Positions 10,263-22,299 of a DNA stretch of 64,000 nt are shown here, one piece after another (within the stretch, counting starts at the first letter, position 1; each line of letters starts with the position of its first letter). The stretch covers positions 7,006,001-7,070,000 of the forward strand of contig NZ_BJHV01000001.1 of NCBI RefSeq assembly GCF_005405925.1. Direction: 5' to 3'. The DNA is from Streptomyces antimycoticus (lineage in GTDB: Bacteria; Actinomycetota; Actinomycetes; Streptomycetales; Streptomycetaceae). The notes beneath the pieces are model-generated. The model saw only the letters and a program-made list of their open reading frames with translations. It was not told the origin of the DNA and made no database searches. Made by a program: the position numbers and the translations under genes.

Positions 10263-12934
10263 TCAGGCGGGCCGCAGCCAGATCGTGGCCAGCGGCGGCA
10301 GCACCGGCAGGATGGAGGCCGGACGCCCGTGCCACCCCGTGGGCTCGGCCTTCAGCGGCTCGGCGTTGGCCACACCGCTGCCGCCGTACCGCCCGTCGTC
10401 GGTGTTCAGCACCTCGCGCCACACCGGCACCGCCTCCGGCGTCCCGATGCGGTAGTCCTGGCGGACCACCGGGGAGAAGTTGCTGATGGCCAGCAGCGGG
10501 GAGCCGTCGGCGTCGAAGCGGAGGAAGGCGAAGACATTGTCCTCACGGGCATCGCCCTCGATCCAGGAGAAGCCCTCGGGGTCGGTGTCCCGCTGCCACA
10601 GCGCGGGCGTGGCCGCGTACACCTGGTTCAGATCGCGGACCAGATCGCGGACGCCCCGGTGGTCGGGCTCGGCGGAGTACGACGGATCCAGCAGCCACCA
10701 GTCGGGTCCGTGGGCCTCCGACCACTCGGCGCCCTGGGCGAACTCCTGCCCCATGAAGAGCAGTTGCTTGCCCGGATGGGCCCACATGAAGCCGAGGTAC
10801 GCGCGGTGGTTGGCGCGCTGCTGCCACCAGTCGCCGGGCATCTTCGACACCAGGGCCCGTTTGCCGTGCACCACCTCGTCGTGCGAGATCGGCAGCACAT
10901 AGTTCTCGCTGTACGCGTACACCATCGAGAAGGTCATCTCATGGTGGTGGTAGGCGCGGTGCACCGGCTCATGTGCGAGATAGGCCAGCGAGTCGTGCAT
11001 CCACCCCATGTTCCACTTCAGCCCGAAGCCGAGGCCGCCGAAGCCGCTGGGTCCCACATGGTGGGTGGCCCGGGTGACCCCGTCCCACGCGGTCGACTCC
11101 TCGGCGATGGTGATCACACCCGGGCAGCGGCGGTAGACGGTCGCGTTCATCTCCTGCAGGAAGGCGACCGCGTCCAGGTTCTCCCGGCCGCCGTGCGCGT
11201 TGGGCGTCCACTGGCCGGGCTCGCGGGAGTAGTCGAGGTACAGCATGGAGGCGACGGCGTCCACCCGCAGACCGTCGATATGGAACTCCTCGCACCAGTA
11301 GACGGCGTTCGCCACCAGGAAGTTGCGCACCTCGGTGCGCCCGTAGTCGAACTCCAGCGTGCCCCAGTCGGGATGCGCGGCCCGCAGTGGATCCGCGGGC
11401 TCGTACAGCGGACGGCCGTCGAACTCGGCCAGCGCCCAGGCGTCCTTGGGGAAATGCGCGGGCACCCAGTCCACCAGCACCCCGATGCCCGCCTGGTGCA
11501 ACGCGTCCACCAGGTACTTGAAGTCGTCGGGGGTGCCCAGCCGGGCCGTGGGCGCGTAGAAGCCGGTCACCTGGTAGCCCCAGGAGCCGCCGAAGGGGTG
11601 CTCGGCCACCGGCATCAGCTCGACATGGGTGAAGCCGAGGTCCTTCACGTACGCGGGGAGCTGCTCCGCGAGCTGGCGGTAGGTCAGCCCCGGCCGCCAG
11701 GACGGCAGATGCAGCTCATAGACGGAGAACGGCAGCTCATGGACGTGCCCGCCCTCCCGGCGCGCCAGCCACGCGTCATCCCCCAGCGGTGGTGCGAGGC
11801 ATGGACGACGGAGGCGGTGGCGGGCGGGCACTCGGTGCGCCGCGCCATCGGGTCGGCGCGCAGGGAGTGGCCGCCGTCGGGCCGGGTGATCTCGAACTTG
11901 TAGAGCGCGCCCTCGCCGACACCGGGCAGGAACAGCTCCCACACGCCGCTGCCGCCGAGTGAGCGCATCGGCAGCGCGGTGCCGTCCCAGTAGGTGAAGT
12001 CGCCGGTCAGCCGCACCCCGAGGGCATTGGGCGCCCATACGGTGAAGCGGGTGCCGGACACGCCCTGGTGGGTCATCGGATGCGCGCCGAGCGCCCGCCA
12101 CAGCTCCTCGTGCCGGCCCTCGCCGATGAGGTGCAGATCGAGCTCGCCGAGGGTGGGCAGGAAGCGGTACGGGTCGTGCAGCTCCAGCTCGGCGTCCTCG
12201 TACGTCACCAGCAGCCGGTACTCCGGGATCTCCCGCAGCGGCAGCACCCCGGAGAACAGCCCGTCCCCCTCGGCCCGCAGCCGGGCGCGCAGCCCGGCGG
12301 CCGCGACGGTCACCGAGCGGGCATACGGGCGCAGGCAGCGGAAGAGCACACCGCCGCGCACGGGGTGGGCGCCGAGCAGGTCGTGCGGTGCGTGATGCGC
12401 CCCGGTCAGCAGCCGCCGCCGTTCCTCGTCCCCGAGCGCGGGCGCGGGCCGCACCCCGTGCTCGTCGTACGCTTCGTCAGCCTGCCCGCCGCCCCCGGCC
12501 ACGGGCCGCCCGGCGACGCGCGACGGCTCGGCCGCGCCGTCGGACTCGTCGTGCCGCGCCTGGTCCGCGCGCGGCGCGCGGGGCACGGGCGGGGCGCCGT
12601 AGGACACCCGCGCCTCGCGGCCGGGGCGGCCGCGGTCGGCGGCCTCCTGCTGGTTCGCCGTCGCGGCGGCCGAGTCGGGGGATTCCCGGTGGGGCGCGGG
12701 CTTGATGCCCGCCGACTCGGCGGACGCGGGGTCCTTGCGGGGGGACGGAGCCCGCCCCGGGGCGGGCTCGGGGTCCGGGCGCTCGGCGCGGCGCTCGGGC
12801 TGCGGACGGGGGCCGGTGTGGCCGGGGCGGAATGTCGGAGGGACTCCCGGGACCGCCGGACCGGTCGTGGCGGCGGGTGGGTGGCCCGGTCCCTCGTCGG
12901 ACGGGTGCTGGCCGGACGGCGGTCGTGCGGTCAC
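10263..12934 (-). CDS. glgB: 1,4-alpha-glucan branching enzyme GlgB (one-base frameshift)
   Basis: GH13 branching enzyme that makes alpha-1,6 branches, here the last step of the GlgE pathway. Repaired length is about 890 residues. A Pro/Arg/Gly-rich, poorly conserved extension (about 1-150) precedes the CBM48 N-domain ([13 protein letters not shown], about 290) and the catalytic barrel with nucleophile region [10 protein letters not shown], acid IAEES and SHDEVVHG. The frame breaks at 11780-11784, where a run of five C on the top strand (G in the gene) needs six to join HHRWG to [10 protein letters not shown]. The start is GTG 12934 behind GGGAGGACC. It is the last gene of the leftward glgE-treS-mak-glgB cluster. 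Confidence 0.9.
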
Positions 12935-13062
12935 GGGGTGGTCCTCCCGGAGGTGTCGGGCGTCGGACGGTCGGAAGCGGGGGAGCGGGCGGGGACCGTG
13001 CGGCGGCGGTCCGTGGGAGCCGGGGCGGGAGCCGGGGCCGGTGCCGCCCGTGGCCCCATGGG

Positions 13063-14598
13063 TCAGGCGCGGGCGGTGGCGAGGCGGCGGATCGCGGTCA
13101 TCGGGACGGACAGCCAGTCGGGGCGGTGCCGCGCCTCGTAGAGCACCTCGTAGACGGCCTTGTCGGTCTCATGGGCGCGCAGCAGCTCCGGCTCGTCGCG
13201 CGGATCGGTGCCGGACGCCTCCGCATAGCCCGCGCAGTACGCGGCGCGGGTGCGGCCAGCCCACTCCTGCGGGCGCTCATGGCGTCCCACGGCCGCCGCG
13301 TAGTCGAAGGACCGCAGCATGCCCGCGATATCGCGCACCGGCGGCTGCGGGCGGCGGCGCTCGGCCAGCGGACGGGACGGCTCGCCCTCGAAGTCGATCA
13401 GCGACCACCGACCGCCTCCGCCACCGCCGCCGTCCCCGGTCAGCAGCGCCTGCCCCAGATGCAGATCGCCGTGGATGCGCTGGGCCGCCCAGGTGCGGCC
13501 CGCGCGCCCCAGCGCGGCCAGGTCCTCGTACGCGCCGTGCAGCTCGGCGCGGTACGGCTGGAGGGCGGGCACCGCGGCGGCCGCCGAGTCGAGGCGCTCG
13601 CTCATGGCGGCGGCGAGATGGTCGATCTGCGGGCGGCGCAGCACGGAGGTGGGCAGGGCGCGGGCCATCGCCAGATGGACCTCGGCGGTCGCCTGCCCCA
13701 GTGCGTGGGCGGCCTCGGTGAAGTCGTCGTCGGCGGCCAGGGCGTCGAGCGCGAGCTGCCAGCCGTCCCGGGAACCGGCCAGGAAGGGCTGCAGCACCCC
13801 CAGGGTGACGGGCTCCGGCGGGGGCACGGCGCCCTCGGCCGGGGGCTCGGCCTCGAACCAGGCGGCGGGCGCGGGCACCCGGGTGCAGCCGGTGTGGGCG
13901 AGCGCGAGGGGGAGTTCGAGGTCGGGGTTGGTGCCGGGGCTGACCCTGCGGAAAAGTTTGAGAATAAACGTATCGCCATAGATCACCGAGGAGTTGGACT
14001 GCTCGGCGGTCATCACCCGGGGCGGCAGCGCGGAGGGAATCGCGCTGGACGGCTCCCGTACGAAGCGCAGCGGGCCGAGCCGCCCGGGCATCCGCAGCCG
14101 CTCCAGCAGCAGCGTGGTGAGCCGGGGGTCGAACAGCGCCTCGTACACCGTCTGCCCGTCCAGCGGCCCGCCACTGGGCCGGCCGATCAGCGCGGGGGCG
14201 AGCGGCGGCGGAAGGGTGGGGCGCGCCCCGAGCAGGAGCTGGTAGCAGTCGCTGGCCGCCGCCCCGCGCCGGTGGCCGCAGCCGAAGCCGTGCCGGTGGC
14301 CGGGCGGCTCCGGCTGCTGGGCGCGGATCAGCAGATGGAGCAGCCCGGGCATGCCGCCGCCCGACCGCCACGGCAGCAGCTCGGTCGCGGAGACCAGCGC
14401 GAAGCCGGTGACGGGACGGCCCTTGCCCGCGAACCAGCGCTGGCGGGGCAGCCACTCGGCGAGCAGCGGCGCGAGCGAGGCGAGCAGCCCGGACGGGCCC
14501 GCGGCCGTGGCGGTGCGGGTGGCGGACGTCGGGGGCTGGTCCCGCGGTACGGCGGGCGGCGGGTGTTGTGCCCCCCGGGAGAGCGGAGCTTCCGGCAT
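13063..14598 (-). CDS. mak: Maltokinase (Mak/Pep2)
   Basis: Phosphorylates maltose with ATP to maltose 1-phosphate, the donor used by GlgE. About 511 residues from ATG 14598, chosen because AAAGGA lies 9 bp upstream; an earlier in-frame start at 14625 lacks such a site. The N-terminal cap domain includes WLPRQRWFAGKGRP (about 50-63). The kinase lobe has the catalytic motif RIHGDLHLGQALL (about 378-390) and LIDFEGEPSRPLAERR (about 403), as in aminoglycoside-phosphotransferase-like kinases. In many actinobacteria mak is fused to or next to treS; here it is separate, 534 bp after treS. Confidence 0.92.
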   Translation of the reverse strand: MPEAPLSRGAQHPPPAVPRDQPPTSATRTATAAGPSGLLASLAPLLAEWLPRQRWFAGKGRPVTGFALVSATELLPWRSGGGMPGLLHLLIRAQQPEPPGHRHGFGCGHRRGAAASDCYQLLLGARPTLPPPLAPALIGRPSGGPLDGQTVYEALFDPRLTTLLLERLRMPGRLGPLRFVREPSSAIPSALPPRVMTAEQSNSSVIYGDTFILKLFRRVSPGTNPDLELPLALAHTGCTRVPAPAAWFEAEPPAEGAVPPPEPVTLGVLQPFLAGSRDGWQLALDALAADDDFTEAAHALGQATAEVHLAMARALPTSVLRRPQIDHLAAAMSERLDSAAAAVPALQPYRAELHGAYEDLAALGRAGRTWAAQRIHGDLHLGQALLTGDGGGGGGGRWSLIDFEGEPSRPLAERRRPQPPVRDIAGMLRSFDYAAAVGRHERPQEWAGRTRAAYCAGYAEASGTDPRDEPELLRAHETDKAVYEVLYEARHRPDWLSVPMTAIRRLATARA

Positions 14599-14869
14599 GG
14601 CGTCGCGTCCTTTCCCCGGGCACACGACAGATCAGGGCAAAGTGTCCCGGATTGCGGCATTGACTGTGCGACGGTGCGGGACGTGTCGGGCGAGGATCGT
14701 CCGTACGGCGAGCTCGGTGTACGCGATCGGGTCCGCCGGTGGCGCATGTGAGTACAGAGTGCCCATGACAGGGGGTCGAAAACGCCCGTACGCGCCCGAG
14801 ATGGACGCGTACGGAGGAGCGAGGACCGGGGGAGGCCGTGCCCGGCCGGAACCACATGGCGGTCTTGGC

Positions 14870-15050
14870 GCCTGCGCCGGGCTGTTCCCCTCCCCGCCCC
14901 TTCCCACAACTGGGGCTCCGCCCCAGACCCCGCTCCTCAAACGCCGGTGGGGCTGGAAGGTCCTCAAACGCCGGAGGGGATGGAAGGCGGGGCTTCCGCC
15001 CCAGACCCCGGGGTCCGGGGGCGGAGCCCCTGTGCCCCGACCTGCCGTCG
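14870..15050. repeat. Dispersed-type Streptomyces intergenic element
   Basis: The 534-bp gap between mak and treS holds two near-copies of TCCTCAAACGCCGG plus GGGGCTGGAAGG-like bases (14934 and 14961). Around them are GGGGCTCCGCCCCAGACCCC-type hairpin sequences, one on each side. From memory, elements like this are scattered between genes in many Streptomyces genomes and may act as terminators. No gene is seen in the gap. Confidence 0.6.
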
Positions 15051-15132
15051 ACCGTCTGCGGCGCCATCGTGGCTGGTCGCGCCCACGCCGCGGAGCCGCA
15101 CATCGACACATCCCCGCGCCCTTCGGGGCGCC

Positions 15133-16865
<1,733 letters not shown>

Positions 16866-16869
<4 letters not shown>

Positions 16870-18858
16870 GTTGTGGGTGACCCTCCGATCGGTGAGGACG
16901 GTCGCAGGGACAGCACATGTGCCGGAGCCACCTCACGCCCCGGCTCCAGGCGCACATAGTTGTCCCTGCCCCAGTGATAGGTCTCGCCGGTGAGCTCGTC
17001 GCGCACCGGGACGGACTCATGCCACTCGAGGCCGAGTTCCGGCATGTTCAACGAGACCGTCGCCTCCTGGGTGTGGTGAGGGTCCAGGTTGACGACCGTG
17101 ACCACACACGAGTCGCCCGCGCGCTTGGAGTAGACGATGACGGAATCGTTGTCGGCGTGGTGGAATCTGAGGTTGCGCAGCCGCCGCAGGGCGGGATGGC
17201 GGCGGCGCAGCCGGTTCAGCCGGGCGAGCAGCGGGGTGATCGTTCTGCCCTCGCGCTCGGCCGCCGCCCAGTCGCGCGGCCGTAGCTGATACTTCTCCGA
17301 GTCCAGGTACTCCTCGCTGCCCGCGCGCACCGGGGTGTTCTCGCACAGTTCGTAGCCCGCGTAGACGCCCCAGGTGGGGGAGAGGGTGGCGGCGAGCACG
17401 GCCCGCGCCTCGAACGCGGGGCGGCCGCCCTCCTGGAGGTGGGCGTGCAGGATGTCGGGGTGTTGACGAAGAAGTTGGGTCGCATCCAGGCGGCCGCGTC
17501 CCCGGCCAGCTCGGTGAGGTAGTCGGTGAGCTCCTGTTTGGTGTTCCGCCAGGTGAAGTAGGTGTACGACTGGTGGAAGCCGACCGCGCCGAGGGTGTTC
17601 ATCATCGCCGGGCGGGTGAACGCCTCGGCGAGGAAGAGGACATCGGGGTGGGTGCGGTGGATGTCGCCGAGCACCTTCTCCCAGAAGACCACCGGTTTGG
17701 TGTGCGGATTGTCCACCCGGAAGATCCGCACCCCGTGCTCCATCCAGAAGCGCAGCACCCGCTCGGTCTCGCGGACCAGGCCGTGGAAGTCCCGGTCGAA
17801 GGCGATCGGATAGATGTCCTGGTACTTCTTGGGCGGGTTCTCGGCGTACGCGACGGTGCCGTCGGCGCGCTGGTGGAACCACTCGGGGTGCTCGGTGACC
17901 CACGGGTGGTCCGGGGAGCACTGGAGCGCGAAGTCCAGCGCGACCTCCATGCGCAGCTCACGAGCGCGCGCCACGAAGTGGTCGAAGTCCTCCAGGGTGC
18001 CGAGGTCGGGATGGATCGCGTCATGGCCGCCGTCGGCCGAGCCGATGGCCCAGGGGGAGCCCACGTCGAAGGGGCCGGCGGAGAGGGTGTTGTTGGGGCC
18101 CTTGCGGAAGGCGGTGCCGATGGGGTGGATCGGCGGCAGATAGACGACGTCGAAGCCCGCTGCGGCCAGGGCGGGCAGTCGCTCGGCGGCGGTGCGCAGG
18201 GTGCCGCTGACCGGCCGCCGCCCCTCGGCCACCCTGGCCCCCTCCGAGCGCGGGAAGAGCTCGTACCAGGAGCCGAACAGCGCGCGCTCCCGGTCCACCT
18301 GCAGCGGCATCGGGCGCGAGGAGGTGACCAACTCCCGCAGGGGATGGCGGTCGAGGGCCGCGGTCACATCGGGCGCGAGCGCGGCGGCGAGCCGGTCGGC
18401 CACCGGGCGGCGCTCGTCGCGCAGCCCGTCGACGGCCGCCAGGACCGCCTCCCGGCCGTCGTTTTTCGGCACTCCGGTGGCGGCCCGCTCATGCAGCCGG
18501 GCCCCTCCTCCAGGACCAGATCGGTGTCGATCCCGGCCGGGATCTTGATCCGGGCGTGGTGGCGCCAGGTGGCGATCGGATCGCTCCATGCCTCGACGGT
18601 GTACGTCCAGCGGCCGGGCGCGCCGGGCGTGACCTCGGCGCCCCAGCGGTCGGTGCCGGGGGCGAGTTCGCGCATCGGGGTCCAGGGGCCCGAGCGCCCG
18701 GATGGATCGCGGAGGACCACATTGGCGTTGACCGCGTCATGGCCCTCCCGGAACACGGTAGCGCTGACCTCGAAGGTCTCGTCCACCACCGCCTTGGCGG
18801 GGCGGCGGCCGCAGTCGATCAGCGGGCGGATATCCAGAATGGGAATGCGACCGATCAT
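16866..18858 (-). CDS. glgE: Maltosyltransferase GlgE (two one-base frameshifts)
   Basis: GH13_3 enzyme that transfers maltosyl units from maltose 1-phosphate to a growing alpha-1,4-glucan. Repaired length is about 664 residues from ATG 18858 (AGGTGA upstream; starts [12 protein letters not shown]). The N-terminal domain has [13 protein letters not shown]. The catalytic domain has [11 protein letters not shown], nucleophile region [12 protein letters not shown] (about 379), acid FLAEAFTRP (about 410) and NTPDIL (about 467). Breaks: 18502-18505 (four C where five are needed to read [11 protein letters not shown]) and 17457-17460 (four G where five are needed to read [14 protein letters not shown]). 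The second falls on a conserved catalytic loop, so as written the protein would be dead. Confidence 0.92.
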
Positions 18859-19090
18859 AGGATCACCTGACGGCGTTGCGGATGGAGACGCTAGGGCGGC
18901 TTTTGTCCTTTGTATCGGTTTTGCCGCCGGGCGATGGGTTGCGGGCATGACAGCTCCTGTCCGCGTTCACTCTGGTGGGCGGATGGGGTCGGCCATGGGG
19001 GGAGCGCGTGGAAAGCCTTCCCCTGTGGAACGGGGAGACAATCCGGGTTCCCGTGAACTACCGGTCCGTAACGTCGGGTGCATGAATCGA

Positions 19091-19108
19091 CCCCGCCCGT
19101 AGGCGGGG
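19091..19108 (-). terminator. Hairpin after the subtilisin gene
   Basis: CCCCGCC-CGTA-GGCGGGG lies 30 bp past the protease stop. The arms are perfect and there is no T-run. Confidence 0.55.
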
Positions 19109-19137
19109 CCGTCCACCCGATGCGTTCTGTCGCTACG

Positions 19138-20367
19138 TCAGTTGGCCACCCGCAGCAGACGGTTCGGTGAGCCCGCGCCCGCGCCGCGCACCCGGCCCCT
19201 GTTCGCCGCGGCTATCAGCGCCGTGCCGACCTGGGCCGGAGTGGCCAAGCGGTGGCCCGCCAGATACAGCGCGGCGGCGCCCGCGACGTGCGGGGCCGCC
19301 ATCGAGGTGCCCGACAGCGTCCTGGTCGCCGTATCGCCGGCGTTCGACGCCGAGACGATCCGGTCGCCGGGCGCGAACAGATCAATTCCGGGGCCCCAGT
19401 TGGAGAAGCCCGAGCGCCGGTCGGCGCGGTCGGTCGAGCCCACCGTGAGCGCCCGCGCCACCCGGCCCGGGGAGAAGGCGGCGGCGGGCCGGTCCTGATT
19501 GCCCGCCGCCACGGTGAAGACCAGACCGGCCGCGATCCCCGTCCGCACCGCCGCGTCCCATTCGGGCAGCGGGGTGGCGGCCGCCGAGCCCAGGCTGAGA
19601 TTGACCACCGCGGGCCGCCTGGCGTGTCGCAGCACCCAGTCCATCCCGGCCAGCACCTGGGCGATGGTGCCCTCGCCCCGGTCGTCCAGCACCCGGACGG
19701 CCACGATCGCGGCCTTCTTCGCCACGCCATAGCGGGTGCCCGCCGCCGTGGCGGCCACATGGGTGCCATGGCCGTTGCCGTCCTCGGCCACCGGATCGTC
19801 GTCCACGAAGTCCCAGCCGGAGCGGGCCCGGCCGCCGAAGTCCTCATGGGAGGCGCGGACCCCGGAGTCGATGACATAGATCGTGGTCCCGCGCCCGCCG
19901 CCGGGCGCGGTGTACGCCCCGTCCAGCGGCCGGTCCGGCTGGTCGATCCGGTCCAGGCCCCAGGGCGGCCGCGCCTGGCGGCGGGGCGGGACCGGCAGCC
20001 GCAACCGGGTCCACCGCAGGGACACCCGCTCGTCCCGGGTCACCGAGGCGATGCGCCGATCGGCCGCCAGCCGCCCGGCCTGCGCCGCGTTCGCCCGTAC
20101 CGCATAGCCGTTGAGCGCGGAGCTGTAGACCCGGCGCACCCGCGCCCCGTACCGCTCGACCAGCGCCCGGCCCGCCCCGGACGCCGCCGGGGGCGTTCCC
20201 GCGCCCCGCTTCAGGGCGACGATATAGCCGTGGGTCCCCGCCCCGCCCGTGGCCTGGACCCCCTGCGCGGGAACGGTCTGGGTGGGCGACAGGGCCACCA
20301 GGACCACCGCGACGACGGCGGTCGGCGCCCCCACCCTGCGCCGGCGGCCCGCAGATGCGCATGCCAT
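19138..20367 (-). CDS. Secreted S8 (subtilisin) family serine protease
   Basis: About 409 residues from ATG 20367, chosen because GGGGAGGGG lies just upstream. A basic signal peptide (residues 1-35, VVAVVLVALSPTQTVPAQG) is followed by an I9-type propeptide (HGYIVALKRGAGTPP) and the peptidase domain. The catalytic triad is in IYVIDSGV (about Asp166), GNGHGTHVA (about His200) and LSGTSMAAPHVAG (about Ser352), with oxyanion Asn in TVAAGNQD. It resembles proteinase K/aqualysin-type extracellular enzymes. There is no C-terminal extension or cell-wall anchor. Confidence 0.93.
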   Translation of the reverse strand: MACASAGRRRRVGAPTAVVAVVLVALSPTQTVPAQGVQATGGAGTHGYIVALKRGAGTPPAASGAGRALVERYGARVRRVYSSALNGYAVRANAAQAGRLAADRRIASVTRDERVSLRWTRLRLPVPPRRQARPPWGLDRIDQPDRPLDGAYTAPGGGRGTTIYVIDSGVRASHEDFGGRARSGWDFVDDDPVAEDGNGHGTHVAATAAGTRYGVAKKAAIVAVRVLDDRGEGTIAQVLAGMDWVLRHARRPAVVNLSLGSAAATPLPEWDAAVRTGIAAGLVFTVAAGNQDRPAAAFSPGRVARALTVGSTDRADRRSGFSNWGPGIDLFAPGDRIVSASNAGDTATRTLSGTSMAAPHVAGAAALYLAGHRLATPAQVGTALIAAANRGRVRGAGAGSPNRLLRVAN

Positions 20368-20497
20368 GGAGCGATCCCCTCCCCAACTCGACGGTTCGCG
20401 CGGTGCGGCGAGAGGCGTGCCGGGCCTCGCGACGCCGCGGAGATCCGTCAGAAGGGCCCTAGCCTCGCGTGAGAGGAAAGATCCCGACAAGGGCGCA

Positions 20498-21361
20498 TCA
20501 GGGGGCGTAAAACGTGACGGCCTCCCGCGCCAGCAGCCGCAGCGCCGCCTCCGACGGCGAACCCGGCTCCGCCCCGTACATCAGCAGCCCCTGGCCCCCC
20601 GAGTCCGGCAGCCGGGTCATCTCGAAGTCCAGCTCCAGCGGCCCCACCAGGGGGTGGTGGAAGGACTTGGTGCCGAACGCGCACCGGCGCACCGGATGGC
20701 GCGACCACAGCGCCGCGAACTCCGCGCTCCTCATGGACAGTTCGCCGATCAGCTCGGCGAGCCGCCGGTCGTCGGGGTGCGCGCCCGCCGCCACCCGCAG
20801 CGAGGAGACCGCCCGCCGCGCCTCGCCCGGCCAGTCCGGATACAGCTCACGGGTGTGCGGATCGAGGAACAGCATCCGCTGGGTATTGGGCCGGGCGGCG
20901 GGCCGCTCGGGCGCGTCGGCGGGCAGATGCCCGGCGATCAGGGCATGCCCCAGCGGATTCCACGCCAGGACGTCGAAGCGGCGGTCGAGGACCACGGCCG
21001 GTACCCCGCCCATCGCGGCGATCAGCCGCCGGGTCGCCGGGCGCGCGGAGCCGGCCCGTGGCGTGGGACGGCGCGCGGCGCGCGGCGGACGGGCCAGATT
21101 GCTCAAGTGCGCCCGCTCGTCCGGGCTCAGCCGCAGCGCGCGGGCGATGGCGTCCAGCACCCCGTCCGAGGCACCGGTGGACTGGCCCTGTTCCAGCCGG
21201 GTGTAGTACGCCACGCTCACCCCGGCCAGCTGCGCCAGCTCCTCGCGGCGCAGCCCCGGGACGCGGCGCCGGGTCCCGTACGCGACCAGGCCGACGTCCT
21301 CGGGGCGCAGCCCGGCGCGGCGGGTGCGCAGAAAACTTCCCAGCTCGGCAGGTGCGTCCAT
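20498..21361 (-). CDS. XRE-family regulator with MmyB-like ligand domain
   Basis: About 287 residues from ATG 21361. The N-terminal helix-turn-helix reads ELAQLAGVSVAYYTRLEQGQ (about 45-64), after RRRVPGLRREE. The C-terminal half (LDRRFDVLAWNPLGHAL onward) is the MmyB-like domain proposed to bind fatty acids or other small ligands. Such orphan regulators are numerous in Streptomyces and often control a neighbouring dehydrogenase, but none is adjacent here. A terminator-like hairpin for the upstream pectate lyase gene lies in its leader. Confidence 0.9.
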   Translation of the reverse strand: MDAPAELGSFLRTRRAGLRPEDVGLVAYGTRRRVPGLRREELAQLAGVSVAYYTRLEQGQSTGASDGVLDAIARALRLSPDERAHLSNLARPPRAARRPTPRAGSARPATRRLIAAMGGVPAVVLDRRFDVLAWNPLGHALIAGHLPADAPERPAARPNTQRMLFLDPHTRELYPDWPGEARRAVSSLRVAAGAHPDDRRLAELIGELSMRSAEFAALWSRHPVRRCAFGTKSFHHPLVGPLELDFEMTRLPDSGGQGLLMYGAEPGSPSEAALRLLAREAVTFYAP

Positions 21362-21389
21362 GTCCACCAGTGTCCGGTACGGGCACGCG

Positions 21390-21420
21390 CCGTGCCTGTC
21401 CCTGTGAGGGTCAGGCACGG
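21390..21420 (-). terminator. Terminator hairpin after the pectate lyase gene
   Basis: CCGTGCCTG-T-CCCT and AGGG-T-CAGGCACGG pair around a GTG loop with one T-T mismatch, 28 bp past the PL3 stop. Confidence 0.65.
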
Positions 21421-21447
21421 CGCGCGGCGGTCAGTCCTATCCGGAGA

Positions 21448-22242
21448 TCACCTGTAGGTGATGTCCGAGGAGCTGTACTTGCAGTAGGTGCCGTCGGGGC
21501 CGCTGCCGTTCTTGCTCGGCTCGTCGCCCGTGTTGTTCCCGATGTACTTCTGGCACGGGACGATCTTCTTGCTGCTGTCCCCGACGATGGTGATGCCGCG
21601 CAGGGTCAGCGAGTCGCCGTAGTTGGTGTTGATTCCGCCGATGACCTTGCCCGGGGCGGTGATCTCGGAGTTGCTCACATTGATGGTGCGCTTGTACTGC
21701 GAGGAGCAGTTGCCGCAGGACCGGACGAAGGTGGAGAAGTCCTGGCCCGCGAAGTTCGAGACGTTGAGCGTGCCGCCGCCGTTGAACTGGAAGATCTTGT
21801 CCGCGGCCTTGCGGGCGCCGCCACCGATCACGTTGAACGTCTTGCCGGTGCCGCGGAAGGTGGCGGCGTCCTCGCCGACGTCCTCCCACCAGACGTTCTG
21901 CAGGGTGCAGCTCCCCTCGCAGTGGACGCCGTCGGCGGCCGGGGCGCCGATGATGACGTTCTTCAGGGTGGCGCCGTCCTTCAGCTCGAAGAGCGGGCCC
22001 TGGTCCTCCTCCTGGCCGTCGCCGCCGAGGTCGCCGGAGCCGTAGTAGCGCTTCATGCCGCCGTCGGTGGTCCCGCTGACGCTGATGGTCTTGGAGACCG
22101 CCTGCGGGGTGCCGCTGGGGGTGGGCCAGGTGGCGGCGGAGGCCGTGGGCAGGGTCAGCCCGGTGGTGATCGCGCCCGCGGTGAGGGCGACGGCGCCGAG
22201 GACGCCGGCTATCGCGCGGTGCCTGGTGCGTGGTTCAGCCAT
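21448..22242 (-). CDS. Secreted pectate lyase, PL3 family
   Basis: A 264-residue secreted enzyme with a signal peptide (1-37, ending LPTASAATW). The parallel beta-helix pattern of PL3 is visible: LKNVIIGAPAADGVHC, TLQNVWWEDVGEDAATF, and paired cysteines in HCEGSC and RSCGNCSS. PL3 lyases cleave de-esterified polygalacturonate by calcium-dependent beta-elimination. It starts 57 bp after the rhamnogalacturonan lyase gene on the same strand, so the pair is probably a pectin-degrading operon. The start has AAGGAGATCC. Confidence 0.92.
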   Translation of the reverse strand: MAEPRTRHRAIAGVLGAVALTAGAITTGLTLPTASAATWPTPSGTPQAVSKTISVSGTTDGGMKRYYGSGDLGGDGQEEDQGPLFELKDGATLKNVIIGAPAADGVHCEGSCTLQNVWWEDVGEDAATFRGTGKTFNVIGGGARKAADKIFQFNGGGTLNVSNFAGQDFSTFVRSCGNCSSQYKRTINVSNSEITAPGKVIGGINTNYGDSLTLRGITIVGDSSKKIVPCQKYIGNNTGDEPSKNGSGPDGTYCKYSSSDITYR

Positions 22243-22299
22243 GTCGGATCTCCTTGTCGGGGTGTGCGGGGGAAGAGGGGTTCAGGGGCGTCAGGGGGT

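Noticed and set aside
11780..11784. Programmed frameshift in glgB
   Set aside because: No slippery heptamer or downstream structure stands out, and the same defect recurs in unrelated genes, so sequencing error is more likely.
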